This document shows, piece by piece, positions 12,901 through 24,900 of a stretch of 64,000 nucleotides of DNA. Position 1 is the first letter of the stretch, and every line of letters starts with the position of its first letter. A program made the position numbers and the translations under genes. Source of the DNA: Nocardia mexicana NBRC 108244 (GTDB lineage: Bacteria > Actinomycetota > Actinomycetes > Mycobacteriales > Mycobacteriaceae); assembly GCF_001613165.1 (NCBI RefSeq), contig NZ_BDBV01000024.1, positions 174,900-238,899 on the forward strand. The letters run 5' to 3'. Under the pieces are notes generated by a model. That model was given only the letters and a program-made list of their open reading frames with translations, was not told the DNA's origin and did not search any database.

Positions 12901-15900
12901 ACGTCCTGGGTGGAGTAGGTCCGTTCGCCGAGGCCCCGATCCGCACTGCGGAGAGCGGGATCCACGGTGCGCAACGCATCGGCCAATTGCCTTGTGCCCC
13001 CGAAGTAGTAGAGCCAGAGGGGCCGGGTGGGAACCCATGGTGGGGCGGCGAGCAGGGCGCGCAGATCGTCGGGCACCTCCATTTCGAGTGCGGCCCCGTC
13101 CGCGGGTGCGGGCGGGCGGGGCACGGTCGGGTCGGAGCTGTGGATCCGGGGCGTGGTGCGCCGCGTAACGGCGCCGTTCTCCGTGTCGGCGGTGTGGAAC
13201 CGCAGCAGAGTGTCGGCATGTACCGTGTCGCTGACGGCGTGCGCGGGCGGCGGGAACTGCGCCGGGTCGAGCGCCGGGAGAGCCCCGGCGTGCTGCCCGA
13301 CGAAAGTCAGGGCGTCGATCCCCTTGGTGATCAGATAGGTCTTCAGGTCCCCGGTCAGCCAGCGCCAGCCGACCGTGACATCGAACCGGTACCGGACAGG
13401 GAATTCGGCATGGTCATCGATGCCTTGCCCTTGCCGCCACGTCGCCCCTCCCGGATCGTCGGTCCGATCGATGCCCCGGCTGCTCTGTTGCTCGCCCGTG
13501 AAGCTGGCCACCGGCCGCCACCCATCGATCTCGCCGCCGGGAATGAACCCCAGTTGGTGGCTCGCGACCCGTTTCGTACCGACGCTGGTGGCTCCCTGGA
13601 CGGGCAGGGTGCTCCCGGCGCCGCCGGTGTGGCCGAGCACGGTATCCAGCGCTGCGGGGCCGGTGACCTGCGTGCCGCGCACCGTGGCGAGATCGGACAC
13701 CGGGCGAGCCGAGATCGTGACGGTGATCAGGCGCGGCAGGATCGAGTAGGGCCACGAGCGGTCGACGAAACTGACACTGTTGTGACTGTCGGGTCCGTTG
13801 GCGGGGAGGGTGCGCAGGCCGAAACTGGTTGTCAGCCGATTGATCACGGCCAGGACCCCAGGGTGATAGTTGCCCGAATTCAGCTTGGTGGCACCGGGCG
13901 CCTGTTCCTCCACGAGGCGCACCGCGAGTGCGCGGAAGGCTCCGCGACCGCCGTCGACGGTGACGGTTTCAACTGTGCCGTAACCGATCTCGCCCGTCTC
14001 CTGGTAGGTGAGCGGCAGGTGCAGGCCGGGTTCCGGCGCCCGGGGGATCCGGTAGTCGGTGCTCGCGCGAACGAGCGTGGCCAGTTCGGGATAATTCTGT
14101 AAGTCGTTGTCGGTGAGGTAGAACCGCACCGCATCGGGCTCGACGACGGCACGAGTGCCGGTGCGGGGAGGCCCGTCGGACAGCAGACCGGCCGCGACAT
14201 TGAGCAGGGCATTGCGGTCCGCGGTGCTGACCGACAGGAGATACACGGCGTCGACGACGAACAGGTGCGCGACCGCTTCGGCGGCGGAGTGAACGCCCGT
14301 CGAGTAGGTGCTGTCGGCGGCGGTGATGTGGTCTTCATCGGTGGTGCCGTACTGGTAGCTGCCCGCCGGAGCGACGCTGCGGTCGGCGTGGTCGCCATGG
14401 CGGCTGCCGAAGGTGAGGCCCCCGCGGTGGCCGCGTTGCCGAGCCTCGGAGCGTTGGGATTTCTTGTCGTACTTCAGCCAGTGTTCGAGATCGGTGATAT
14501 CGCGCCCCAGATACCTGGGGTTGCGCAGGTACCCGCCGAGCTTCCACTGGTAGTCGCCGCCGCCCAGGGCACCGTGCTCACCGACGCCCTCGCCGATATG
14601 GGCGTCCTGGAAGATCGGCAGGGCATAGCCGTAGAGCATCTGCGGCGCGAGGGCGGTATGGAGAACCTCGGCGACCATCGACCCGGGATTCGTGGCGGGC
14701 TCGCCGAAGGCATTGCGCCACACCCATCTGCCGACACCGGTGGCCTGGTCGACAACCCAGTGCACCGCGCCGACCACATCTTCGCCTACCGCCCGCCAAT
14801 TCACCGTCGACGCGGGCCGCGTGTCCGGCTCGTCGGCCGGAAAGGCGCCCGGCATGCCCGGCGGTTGTCGCCCATCGCCCGAATCGGCGTGGGCAGCAAG
14901 GGCTTCCGGCGCCACCGCGGGTTGTTGGTGCTCGTCGGCCGAATCGGCGGGGTAGGTCCCCGGCATAGGCCGGGCGGGTCCGTCGGTCGGCCCGCGGCGG
15001 CGGCGGAGCTCGTCGACGGCCGCGGTGGCGGCCTTCCGCAGGGCCTTGCTGCCGATGACGTTCTCCACGACGGCGCTGTCGGGCAGTCGCAGCACCCCGC
15101 TTTCGAGGGTGCGGCCGGTCGACGGCAGCGCGAGGAGCCGGAGGTCCTCGGCGGTGGCGTTCCGGATCGTGGGCGCGGGTCGCGGTGCGGCGGTGGGCTT
15201 GTCGGACAGGGTTCGGCCGGTGGGGACGGCGAGCCGGACGCTGCCGTCCGCGGCGGTCGCCGCGGGGGCGGCTCCGTGGCTGTAGGTGATCGTCAGTCGA
15301 TGGACGGTCGGAACGGTGAAAACCTGGGCACCCGCGGCGCGCTCGCTGGTGGTGAAGTTCTGCTCGCCGACACCCCAGCCGGAACCCAGGCCCCTGGTGT
15401 CCTTGCGGGAATGTTCGTAGACCCCGGTGAGACTGCCGAACGGCTGGCTGCGGGTGGCGCTGAGCGGATTGTTCGCCGCGATGTTCACACCGGCCCGCCA
15501 ATTCCGCCACAGCGGCGCCGCCGAGGACTCCGATACGCCGGATGCCGCAGATCCGGTGTAGTTCATCGTCTGCCATCCGGGGAGCGTCCAGTCATGGGTG
15601 ACGCCGTCGTACGGGTCGTTCGAGGCGTAGCGCCGCTCGGTCTCCAGTGTGATCGAAATGCGTTGCATGCCGGTCGGAGTCGGCAATGCGAACCACACGG
15701 TGACGCCGCCCTCGATCGCCTCCACCAGTTCCGAACGCAGGTCGGACCCGCCGCGCATGTCATCGAATCTGCGCAGATTCTCCAGACGCCGGTCGGCGGT
15801 GGCCTGCTGCGTGAGGCGCTCCCGCAGCGCCGGGGTGTCGTCCTCGGGCGGCAGGAAGCCGTGGTCGGACAGGAACCGCCCGGCCTGGTCGAACAACGCC

Positions 15901-18900
15901 TCGGTGCCGTGGACGCTCAGCGGAGTCGTGCTCACCCCGAGCTGTCTCAGATGCACGATATCCGGTGTCAGGTACCGAATTTCGGTGGGTGCGTGGCCGA
16001 GGTCCCGCAGCGACGGGACCAGCATGTTCACCGGATAGTCGTTACCGCCGTGCAACGCCGTTCCGGCGGCGGGCTCGACCGGTCGTCCCCGCGGACGGAC
16101 CAGCGTGACATGGACCGTCATCGCGGGCCGCACGCGCAGGAAATCCCCGAGCCGACGCAGTGAATGCGCGGTGACGGCGGAGTGGTCGAAGCCGAGTTCA
16201 TGATTGTGCTCGTCGAGTAGCCCGCCCCGGAACGTGATTCGGGCTCGGGCGGGCGCGTATCCGGTCTCGGGATCCGGCGAGCCCGAGTCCAATTGGAAAG
16301 CCAGCGCCAAGGAACCGCCGAGCGAATTGGTGATCGCCGAATTGCCCTGCAGGGCCAGCTGTCTCGTGGCATAAAGCTCGAGCCGAGTCTGCTGCGCGAT
16401 CGGGCCGGTGAGCTCCGTGCCGCCGCGGATGTCGACGTGGAAGCGCAGGTACCCGATCGGATCACCGGAGCTCGTGTGCAAGATCGGCGACGCCGCCGAA
16501 CCACCCCACATCCGCGGCACGTGGCCCCGGAAATGGCCCTCCCTCAGGAACTCCGACAGCAATTCGACGGAGTCGGCGGATATTTCGCCGAGGTGGGACC
16601 CGAACGAGGCCATCAGATCGGCGCGGAGCCGGTCGATATTCGGAATGCCGACGATGCCGTAGAGCGGGAACTCTTCCCGTAACCGCTCGACCGGTACGGG
16701 AATCGTGGCGTCGTTCGCCGGGTCGATCACCGGCGGCTCGCCGCGAGTCATGAACTGCGGGACAAGGACTTGTAGGAGTGAGGCGTCGTGAACCGGCCGC
16801 CACCCGTCGGTCAACTGCCGAGGAGAGAGCAGGTCGGACGGACCGTGACCGAGGCGGATCTCCCACAGCGCGATCATGTCGTAGAGGTCGGATGGCCCCA
16901 TACTGCGGATCTTCTGGATCGACTGGGCCGTCGCATCGACCTTCATACCGGCCGACAACTGATTGAAGGTGGCGCTCAGCTGCGGGATGATCGCCACACC
17001 CCGGAGTACACCGAGATGTACCGGGATATGGTTGTCGACGGAATACATTCCGGAGCGCTCATTGGTATTGCCGTGCCGGTCACCGTGTTCCGAGGAACCG
17101 TAATCCCATTTCTGGTTACTCACCGGGCGAACGCCGCCGACCGGCGACATCTGATCGTCGGCGGGGCCGCGAGCACGGACCGACAGACGCAGGAACGCCG
17201 GATAGGGGTTGCCCCGATGCCACACCTTCACCGGCGTTCCCGACACGGTCAACAGCTCGTCGTGCTGCTGGACCGCCGCCTCCACCGCGCGCTGTACGGA
17301 AGCCTCGAACTCCGGGCTGGTGTCGCCCACGACCATCCCGATGATCCGGTCCCGCAGGTATTCGATCTGATCCTGGGGAACCGGAAGGAGGGGGATCAGT
17401 TCCTGGATGCCGTCGCGCCGAGTACCGAATTCCCGGACCGCCGGGCTCAGATCGTCCGCCTCGTCGTGTCCGGGGTCGAGGCCGATCTGTGGCTCGAGTG
17501 TGGTGATCGGCTGGCCGGTCTCGTCGTGGAGCAGACGTGCGCGGATCAGCCTTTCGGCATGCATCAGCATCCGGGCGACCCGGACCTGCGCATGCTGGCC
17601 GGGAATCTCAGGGATACCGAACGTCCTTGTTCCGAATGTTTCGTTCCGCTCCCTGGTCACCTGCGGCTCCGGGACACCGAGGTGCTGGGCGATGTATCTG
17701 TCCTTGGTGCGGCCTGCTTTGCAGCTCTCGAGGATCCGTTGCCTTGTGCGCGAAATCCAGATGGGTTCGCTGGGGAGCGGTGGTAGCGGGTACAGGGTGC
17801 TCGGGGCTGAGCCGAGGAGCTGCCAGCGGTGCGCTTCGGCCGCTGCCGACTCGCGGCCTCTTACTCCGAGTTTGCCGCACGCGCCGCCCTTCGCCGCGTA
17901 CAGCGCATCGTCTACCGCCCTCGGTCTGAGTTCACCGAATTCGAGGCGTTCGTTGAGGCTGGCGGCGATCCGTCTGGCTGTCCCGAGGGCGGAGTGCTGG
18001 AGGATTGCCTTCTGCAGGTGTGTGAGGGCGGGACCGAAGATCGTTTCGGTGTAGGTGGTGTGGTCGGTTGTGCGTGCGTGCTGGTAGGTGTGCTCGTGGA
18101 GGCGAAGGTAGAAGATCGGTTCGCCGGAGGCCGGGTTGGTGATGAGGGTGTGCGGTGTGGCGTCGGGTCGGACGATGACGATATTTGTTTCGGTGTGTCC
18201 GGTGGCGGGGTGGAATGCGAAGGGGACGTCGGGATACCGGGTGGAGCGGTTGCCCGTGGTGCGCCCTTCGCGGAGTGCGGTGATTTCGTCGTCGAGTGCC
18301 TCGTGGCGTTTTCCGGTGAGGTAGTCGCGGAATGCGATGGCACGGGCATTCTCTGCCGCGAGGTCCGCGGGGTCGGTATGGCGAGCGGGGTCGGTGAGGA
18401 ATTGGATTTGGCGACGCTCCTCGTGGGCGAGTGCGGCATCGATGTCGTGGTTGGTGATGAGCGGGAGATATTCGTCGCGGGAGGCGTCGAGGTGATCGGC
18501 GATGCTATGGCGTAGTTGTTGTTGTTCTTCGGGGCTGCCCGAGCCGAACGCGTGGGCGAGGGCGGTGAGGGGGTTGGGGTGGTGGTCGCTCCAGTCGGTG
18601 GGGGTAGGTGGGTGGATGGTGACGGGAGCGTGGGGCTCGAGCGCTGTGAGGTGATGTTTGAAGAAGTTGCCGGCGGTGCGGATTCGGAGCCCGGTGAAGG
18701 TGGCGAGTACGACTCGGGCATCGGGCAGCAGTGTGGCGGTGGTGTTGTCGGGGAGATCGATTCGGGTGCCGGTGGACAGGGTGGGGTATTCGTCTCGGTG
18801 GATGAGGTCGGCGATCGTGGTGGCGCCGGACGCTTCGGGTGCGGGGAGATGGACGACGGCGGTGGTGAGGGTGCGATCGGGATTGGTGATGTGGTCGCGG

Positions 18901-21900
18901 ATGAGGTCGATGGCGTCCGCGCCGTGGAACACGGGTCCGTCTCCCTCGGCGTTGGGGTCGGTGACGTAGTGGTAGTGGTGGTGCGGCAGCAGGCCGCCGT
19001 CGTTCATGACGGTCAGCCGCAGTGTCAGTCGGGGGTCGGTCAGATAGACGTGGGTGCCGGGCCGGAGGCGGCCGCCGGGCGGTGCGGTCAGATAGTCCAG
19101 CAGCATGGCGGGCGCGGGGAACAGGAGTATTCGGCCCGCTTCGGCGTCGGGGCCCTGCCCGATCCGAATCTTGGTGCGGGAGTTGCTCGGTGAGGTGACG
19201 GCTGGTTCGGCGGCAGGAGCGAGTGGGATGGGATGGCCGCCGTCAGGGGTGATGAGGCTGACGTGGATGGTCTCGAGTTCGTGCGGGGGTTGCGTCAGCT
19301 CGGTGTGAGACCTTCGGAGTCCGCGGTCGTGGGTGGTGATGGTGCCGTGTTCGTCGATGGTGGCGTAGTAGAGGTGGCCGCCGATGTTGTATTCACCGAC
19401 GGGGCTCTTGTAGATCTCGATGATGATGGCGACGGCGGGTTTACGGGTGTGGAGAAGGTCGGCGACGGCGGCGTATGTGCGGTATTCGTGGAATGGTGTG
19501 CCCGCCGCGGCCTTGACGGCTTGGAGGGAGTGTCCTTGGGGACCGGCGTAGGGAAGGTTCTGGATGTAGCGACTGCCGGTGTGTTCTTGTACGGCGCCGA
19601 GGTTGATCGGGCCGCATTGGTTGCGGAGGGTGTGGGGCCGCGGGCGGGATGTGAGTGCGGTATCGCTCGAGTTGCCGATGCCGGTGGTGGGTTCCGGGGT
19701 AGTGCCGGTGGGGCGGTGGTGGGCGCTGCTGCCGTCGGTGGATTCCGGGCGGGGTTCGAGTGTGGTGATCGGGGTGCCGGTCTCGTCGTGGAGCAAACCC
19801 GCCCCGATCAATCTTTCGGCATAGTCCAGCAGACGTGGAATCCTGGTCTCCGGGGTTTCGCCTGGAACCTTGGAAATATATTTTGCAAATATATTTCTAC
19901 GCTGGTTCCTTACCGTGGCCTCTGTGGTGCCGATACGAGGGCCGATGACATCGTTTTCGGTGTCGCCTGCTTTGAATCTCTGGAGGATCTGCCGCTGTCT
20001 GCGCGGAACCCGGATGGGTCTGCCTGGCATTTGCGGGTCGGCATTGGCGGATGCGAGGCCAGGACCGAGTGTGCGAATCGGGGTGCCGGTCTCGTCGTGG
20101 AGCAAATTCGCGCGGATGAGCATTTCAGCGTACGCAAGTAAACGATCGATTCTGACCTCATGCCCTTGACCGGCCACCCTGGCGATACTGAACGTTTCAA
20201 ACAGCTTGCTCCGCTCGTTGCGCACTGTGCTCGCGGTGGAGCCGATTCGAGGGCCGATGTCTTCGCTTACGGTGTCGCCTGCTTTGAATCTCTCGAGGAT
20301 CCGTCGCTGCAGAGGCGTAATTCGGATGGGTGCGTCGGGGAGTTGCGGTAGGTCTGCTTCGGTGGCTTGGTTCGGCCGCTGGGTGCGTGCGGGGCGGGGA
20401 TCGGTGGCGTCGGCGCGGTGGTGGGATGTGCCGTCGGCGGTCGGTGGGGGTTCGAGTGTGCGGATCGGGGTGCCGGTTTCGTCGTGGAGCAAATTCGCGC
20501 GTATCAGCATTTGGGCATACATGTGCACGCGCCTGACTCTGACCTCCGGATCCTCGCCGATTACCTCGGGCAGATCGAATTTCCCGTGTTTCCCGTACAG
20601 GTTGGTCCGCTCGGTTTTTACGGCTCGCTCGGTGCTGCGGATGTGGGTCGCAATGTCTTTGCTCTTTACTCTCCCCGCGTTGAAGCTCTGGAGCACCTGT
20701 AGCTGTGCCGGAGAAATCTGGATGGGATATTCCGGCAGCGCGGGTAGATTCGATGCGGCGATGTCTGCGTTCGCGGCGCTTTTTGCCGCAACGAGCCGTC
20801 GGCGCTGCTCGCGGGCCGTGTCGATGGCCGTTTGGTCGAGTAGATGCCACCGGCGTGCTTCGGTCTGGGCAGACTCCCGGCCACCGAATCTCCGGTTCCT
20901 GCCGTCACCACGGGCGGACACTCCGAGTTTGCTGTATGCACCCCACTGCTTCTGGGTCATCGCGTCGTCTATCGCGCGCGGCTTGATTCCATGAAATTCG
21001 GTGCGCTGCCCGAGGTGTTCGGATATTTCCGCGGCGGTATTCCAACCTGCGGCGCGGTCCTCGAGGATCGCCTTCTGTAGTGATGAGAGTTCGGGGCCGA
21101 AAACTGTTGGGGTGTAGGAGGTTTGGATCGGAGTATGCCCGTGTTGGTAGGTGTGGCTGTGAGGGTGTTGTCGGAGGTAGTGGATCGGCTTGCCGGGGGT
21201 GGGGTCGGCGATGAGTGCGTGTCGCGTTGTGCCGGGCTCGGTGATGACGATGTTTGTTCTGGTGCGGTCGGTGGCGGGGAGGAAGGCGAAGGGGAGCCCG
21301 GGGTGTGCGGTGGAGCGGTTGCCGGTGGTGTGGCCGGTGCGGAGTGCGGTGATTTCGTGGTCGAGTGCGCGGGTGCGGGCGAGGGTGATGTGTCGGTCGA
21401 ATTCGGCAGCGCGGGTGCGTTCGTTCTGGATTGCGGTGTTGTCGGTGTAGCGGTCGGGGCTGTTGAGGAATTGGTGGCGTTGGTGTTTTTCGTAGGCCTG
21501 CGCGGTGTCGATGGGGTCGTTGGTGATGAGAGGGAAGTATGTGTCGCGGTTGGCGTCGAGATGGTCGGCCACGCTGTGGCGTAGTTGTTGCAGTTCATCG
21601 GGGTCGTTTATGCCGAGGGTATGGGCGATGGCAATGAGGGGGTCGTGGTGGTGGTCGCTCCACTCGGCGGGGGCGGGGCTGTGGACGGTGATGTTGTCGC
21701 GGGTGAATGTTTCGAGGTGTTGGAGGAATTCGGGTCCGTTGAGAGTTCGCGGTCCGTCGGCGGTCTGGAGTTCGACTCGGCTGTTGGCGTAGAGGACTGC
21801 GGTGGTGTTGTCGGGCAGGTCGATTCGAGTGTGGGTGGACAGGGTGGGGTGGTGATGCAGGCCGGATTCCGCGTCGATGGAGGTGTAGGTGGTGAGCGCC

Positions 21901-24900
21901 CTGAGGGTGGTGTGGGTGGTGGGGTCGGAGGTGTCGGGTGCCGGGTGGTCGATGATGGTGGCGGTGATGGTGCGGTCGGGGTGGGTGATGTGGTCGCGGA
22001 CGAGGGCAAGGGCTTCGTTGCGATCGAGGACGGGGCCGTCGCCCTCGGCGTCGGGGCCGGTGATGTGGTGGTAATGGTGGTGTGGCAACAGGCGGCCGTC
22101 GTTCATGGCAGTCAGTCGCAGTGTTGCCTGGTCGCTGTTGATGTAGATGCGGGTGCCGGGTTGGTAGGGGTCGATGCCGGGTTCCGCGGAGCTGGTGAGG
22201 CGGGCCAGCAACTGGCCGGGGTCGATGACCTGGATGTGAACGGGATTGCCGTCGGGGGCGAGGTCGGTCGTCGGTGGCGGCCCGAGGGTGATGGGTTGCG
22301 CGGCACGGTGGTTGGACTGGGGTTGCCCGGATCGGTCAGAGGGGCCGGGGTCGGCATCGGGGCTGAGGCCGATGCGCGGTCCGGGGTCGGTGTGGTCGTC
22401 ATCGGCGTCGTCGATATTGTCCGGCGGTTGTGTAGTGGGGGTCTGCTGTTGTGGGGTGGTGAGGTCCATGCCCGGTGGGACGTGGACAGGATCGCCCGCG
22501 GCGGTTTCGGCGGGCCGGGCCGTCGGTTGTGGCGGCAATGCGGCCGAGTCGGGTGTGGGGGACGCGTGGGTCGCGGAAAGTGCTTCCGCAGACGGAGTAT
22601 TGGCTCGATAGGTCCGGGGATCTCCATCCGATGACAGATTGTGGACAGGGTGCTGCGGTGCCGGTGCCGTGTCTTCCTGCCTGCGGTGGGGAGCCAGCAA
22701 CTGTTCCTCGGCGCGACTCTGCAACCTCGGGGTTGTCTCCTCCCGCAGCACGCGCACGGCATCGGCTACGCGCTGATCGGCTTGTTCGAGGGCATCCCGC
22801 TTGTCCGAGGAGGGATCGGTCTGGAACCTGTCGGCGACTCGTTCGCGCTCCTCTACCGCGTTCAAGTACCGCGTGACCTCGCGGGTGGCCTGTGCGTCTT
22901 CGATCTCGGTGCGGAAGTCCTCCTTCGAGACGTACATCTTCGCCGACCCGGGCGTACCTCCGTTCTCTCGATCCGCACCCGATCCGCCGCGGGCGGACCG
23001 CCACATCGCCTGCAGCAGTACCCGTCGGGAAAAGGCCGGGCCGCCACTGATTCTGGTGATCACGCCGCCGAGTGCGATCGCCTCCGCCGTGGGTTTCGGA
23101 TCGGTGCCGCGCCCACCCGCCTTGTTGATGAACATGACACTGCCCGGCGCCCCGAACTGCGCGACGAGTTTCTTGGCCGCGCCCTCGGCGGCATCCCCAC
23201 CGCCGTGCGCCTTGTACCAATCGGCGTCGATCGCGGTATAGGCGAATTTCACCCCGTCCTTGATCGACAGCCCATGCTCGACGGCGTAGTCCTTCATGCG
23301 CCGGTCGATGATCGCATCGATCCAGTCGGTGACCCCTCGCTCGGAAATCTCCTTGTCCCGCCAGTCTTTCAGCTCGGTCCTGGTCTCCACGACCGTCCGC
23401 CCGCCGCCCGGCTTGTCGACCACGGTCTCCACCACACGCTCGTCGGCTCCGTGGATTTCGGCGTTGTCGAGCGCAATGTTCCACTGGGGCTGACCTTTCT
23501 GTTCGATCCCCACGATCTCGCCGTCCTGCACAGCGAACGAGATTTTCGCGGCGTCGATGACATCAGTGGCTTGGCCTTCCAGCTTCTCCTCGCTCGTCGC
23601 GTACTCCGCCGGGTCTTCCTCGATCAACTGCGGCTTGTAGAACCGCTCGACCTCCGGCACACCGAAATAGTCGCCGCGCTCGTCACGAGGGCCGCCCCAG
23701 GCGTTGTACATGACGTCTTCGACTTCTTTCGCGGTGCCCGACACACCCTTCGGGTCCTGCAGGAACCGGCTGCCGACCCACTGGTTCAGCGACATCGTCA
23801 GCACATCCTCGGGATGGTTGCCCCGCACCGTCACCGCTTCGACGATGTCGACGTACTGCCCCAGCTCCTGCAATCGGGTCTCGCTGGACTTCCCCCGATC
23901 CCACAGGACCTTGTCGTTGGTCTTCGCGTTCATCAGCATCACCATGTCGTGCTCGCGGGAGGTGACGAAGTCGCTGCCGCGGTGCAGCCCCCACCTCGCG
24001 TGCGCGAAGTTCGTGTAATGCCTGGCGTCGGCGAGCACCGAATCCCGATCTCCGGTTACGGCGGCCAGCTTGTCGGCCGCCGCGTCGCCCATCCGGGCAT
24101 GCCAGAGCCCCTTGGTATTTTCCGGCCTCCCGAAGTCCTTGTCGGTCAACCCGTGTTCCAGGACCGCGACACGGAACTTGTCGTACATGTCTTTCAGACG
24201 GTCTACGGTCACCGGATCCGCGTCCGCGCGAGCACCGGCCGACAGGATGGCCCGGACCTGTCCGTCGAAGGCGGTATCGACCTCATCGAAATTCACCACG
24301 CCCTCCGGGAGCGGCTTGAATCGGCGCGCCACCCCGTGCTCGTCGGCCACCGCGTTCAAACGATCCGCCACGTCGTTCACGGGCGGCTCGGTGCGCAGCC
24401 ATCGTTTGAGCTCCGGAACCACGTCCGGCGATACCCGCCCGATCTCCTCCACCATCGCGTGCGCCTCGTGCAGCCCGGCGAACAGCACCCCTTCCTTCGT
24501 CCCCACCACCAGCAGGTTCCGGCCCTCGTCCAGGGCGTTCCAGGCCCACTGCGGGAACGGCTCGTTCTCCCGCAGTTGCACCAGGTCCACCCCCGTATCC
24601 CGCAGCCCCTGCCGATGGTCCTCGTGCGTGCTCAGGTACGTCTGGAGCTCGCCCATCATGTCGACCACCAGCGGATCGCTGCTGGTCAGCGTGATCGCCA
24701 CGCCATGCTCGCGGGCGTCGCGGTAACCGGCCATCACCATGAGCAGCGTCTTGCCCTCGCCGCCCTTCATGTCCGCCGGCCCGAATTCGGTCAGCACGTA
24801 CGCCAGCATCTGGGTCTCCCGCGGCGTCCGCCCGTTCGGGTCGTGACGGGTCATCCACTCCGGCATCGCCGCCACCCGTTCGGCGCGAGAACCGTTGCGC

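Noticed and set aside
11598..16163. Two long plus-strand frames (834 and 632 codons)
   Set aside because: Both lie opposite the beta-rich region of the giant gene and look like shadow translations (Gly/Arg/Val-rich, no motifs).
17500..20507. Assembly artefact as the cause of the repeated HTH units
   Set aside because: The units differ in length, linker and sequence outside the ~57-bp tails, so they are real diverged copies, not collapsed or duplicated reads.
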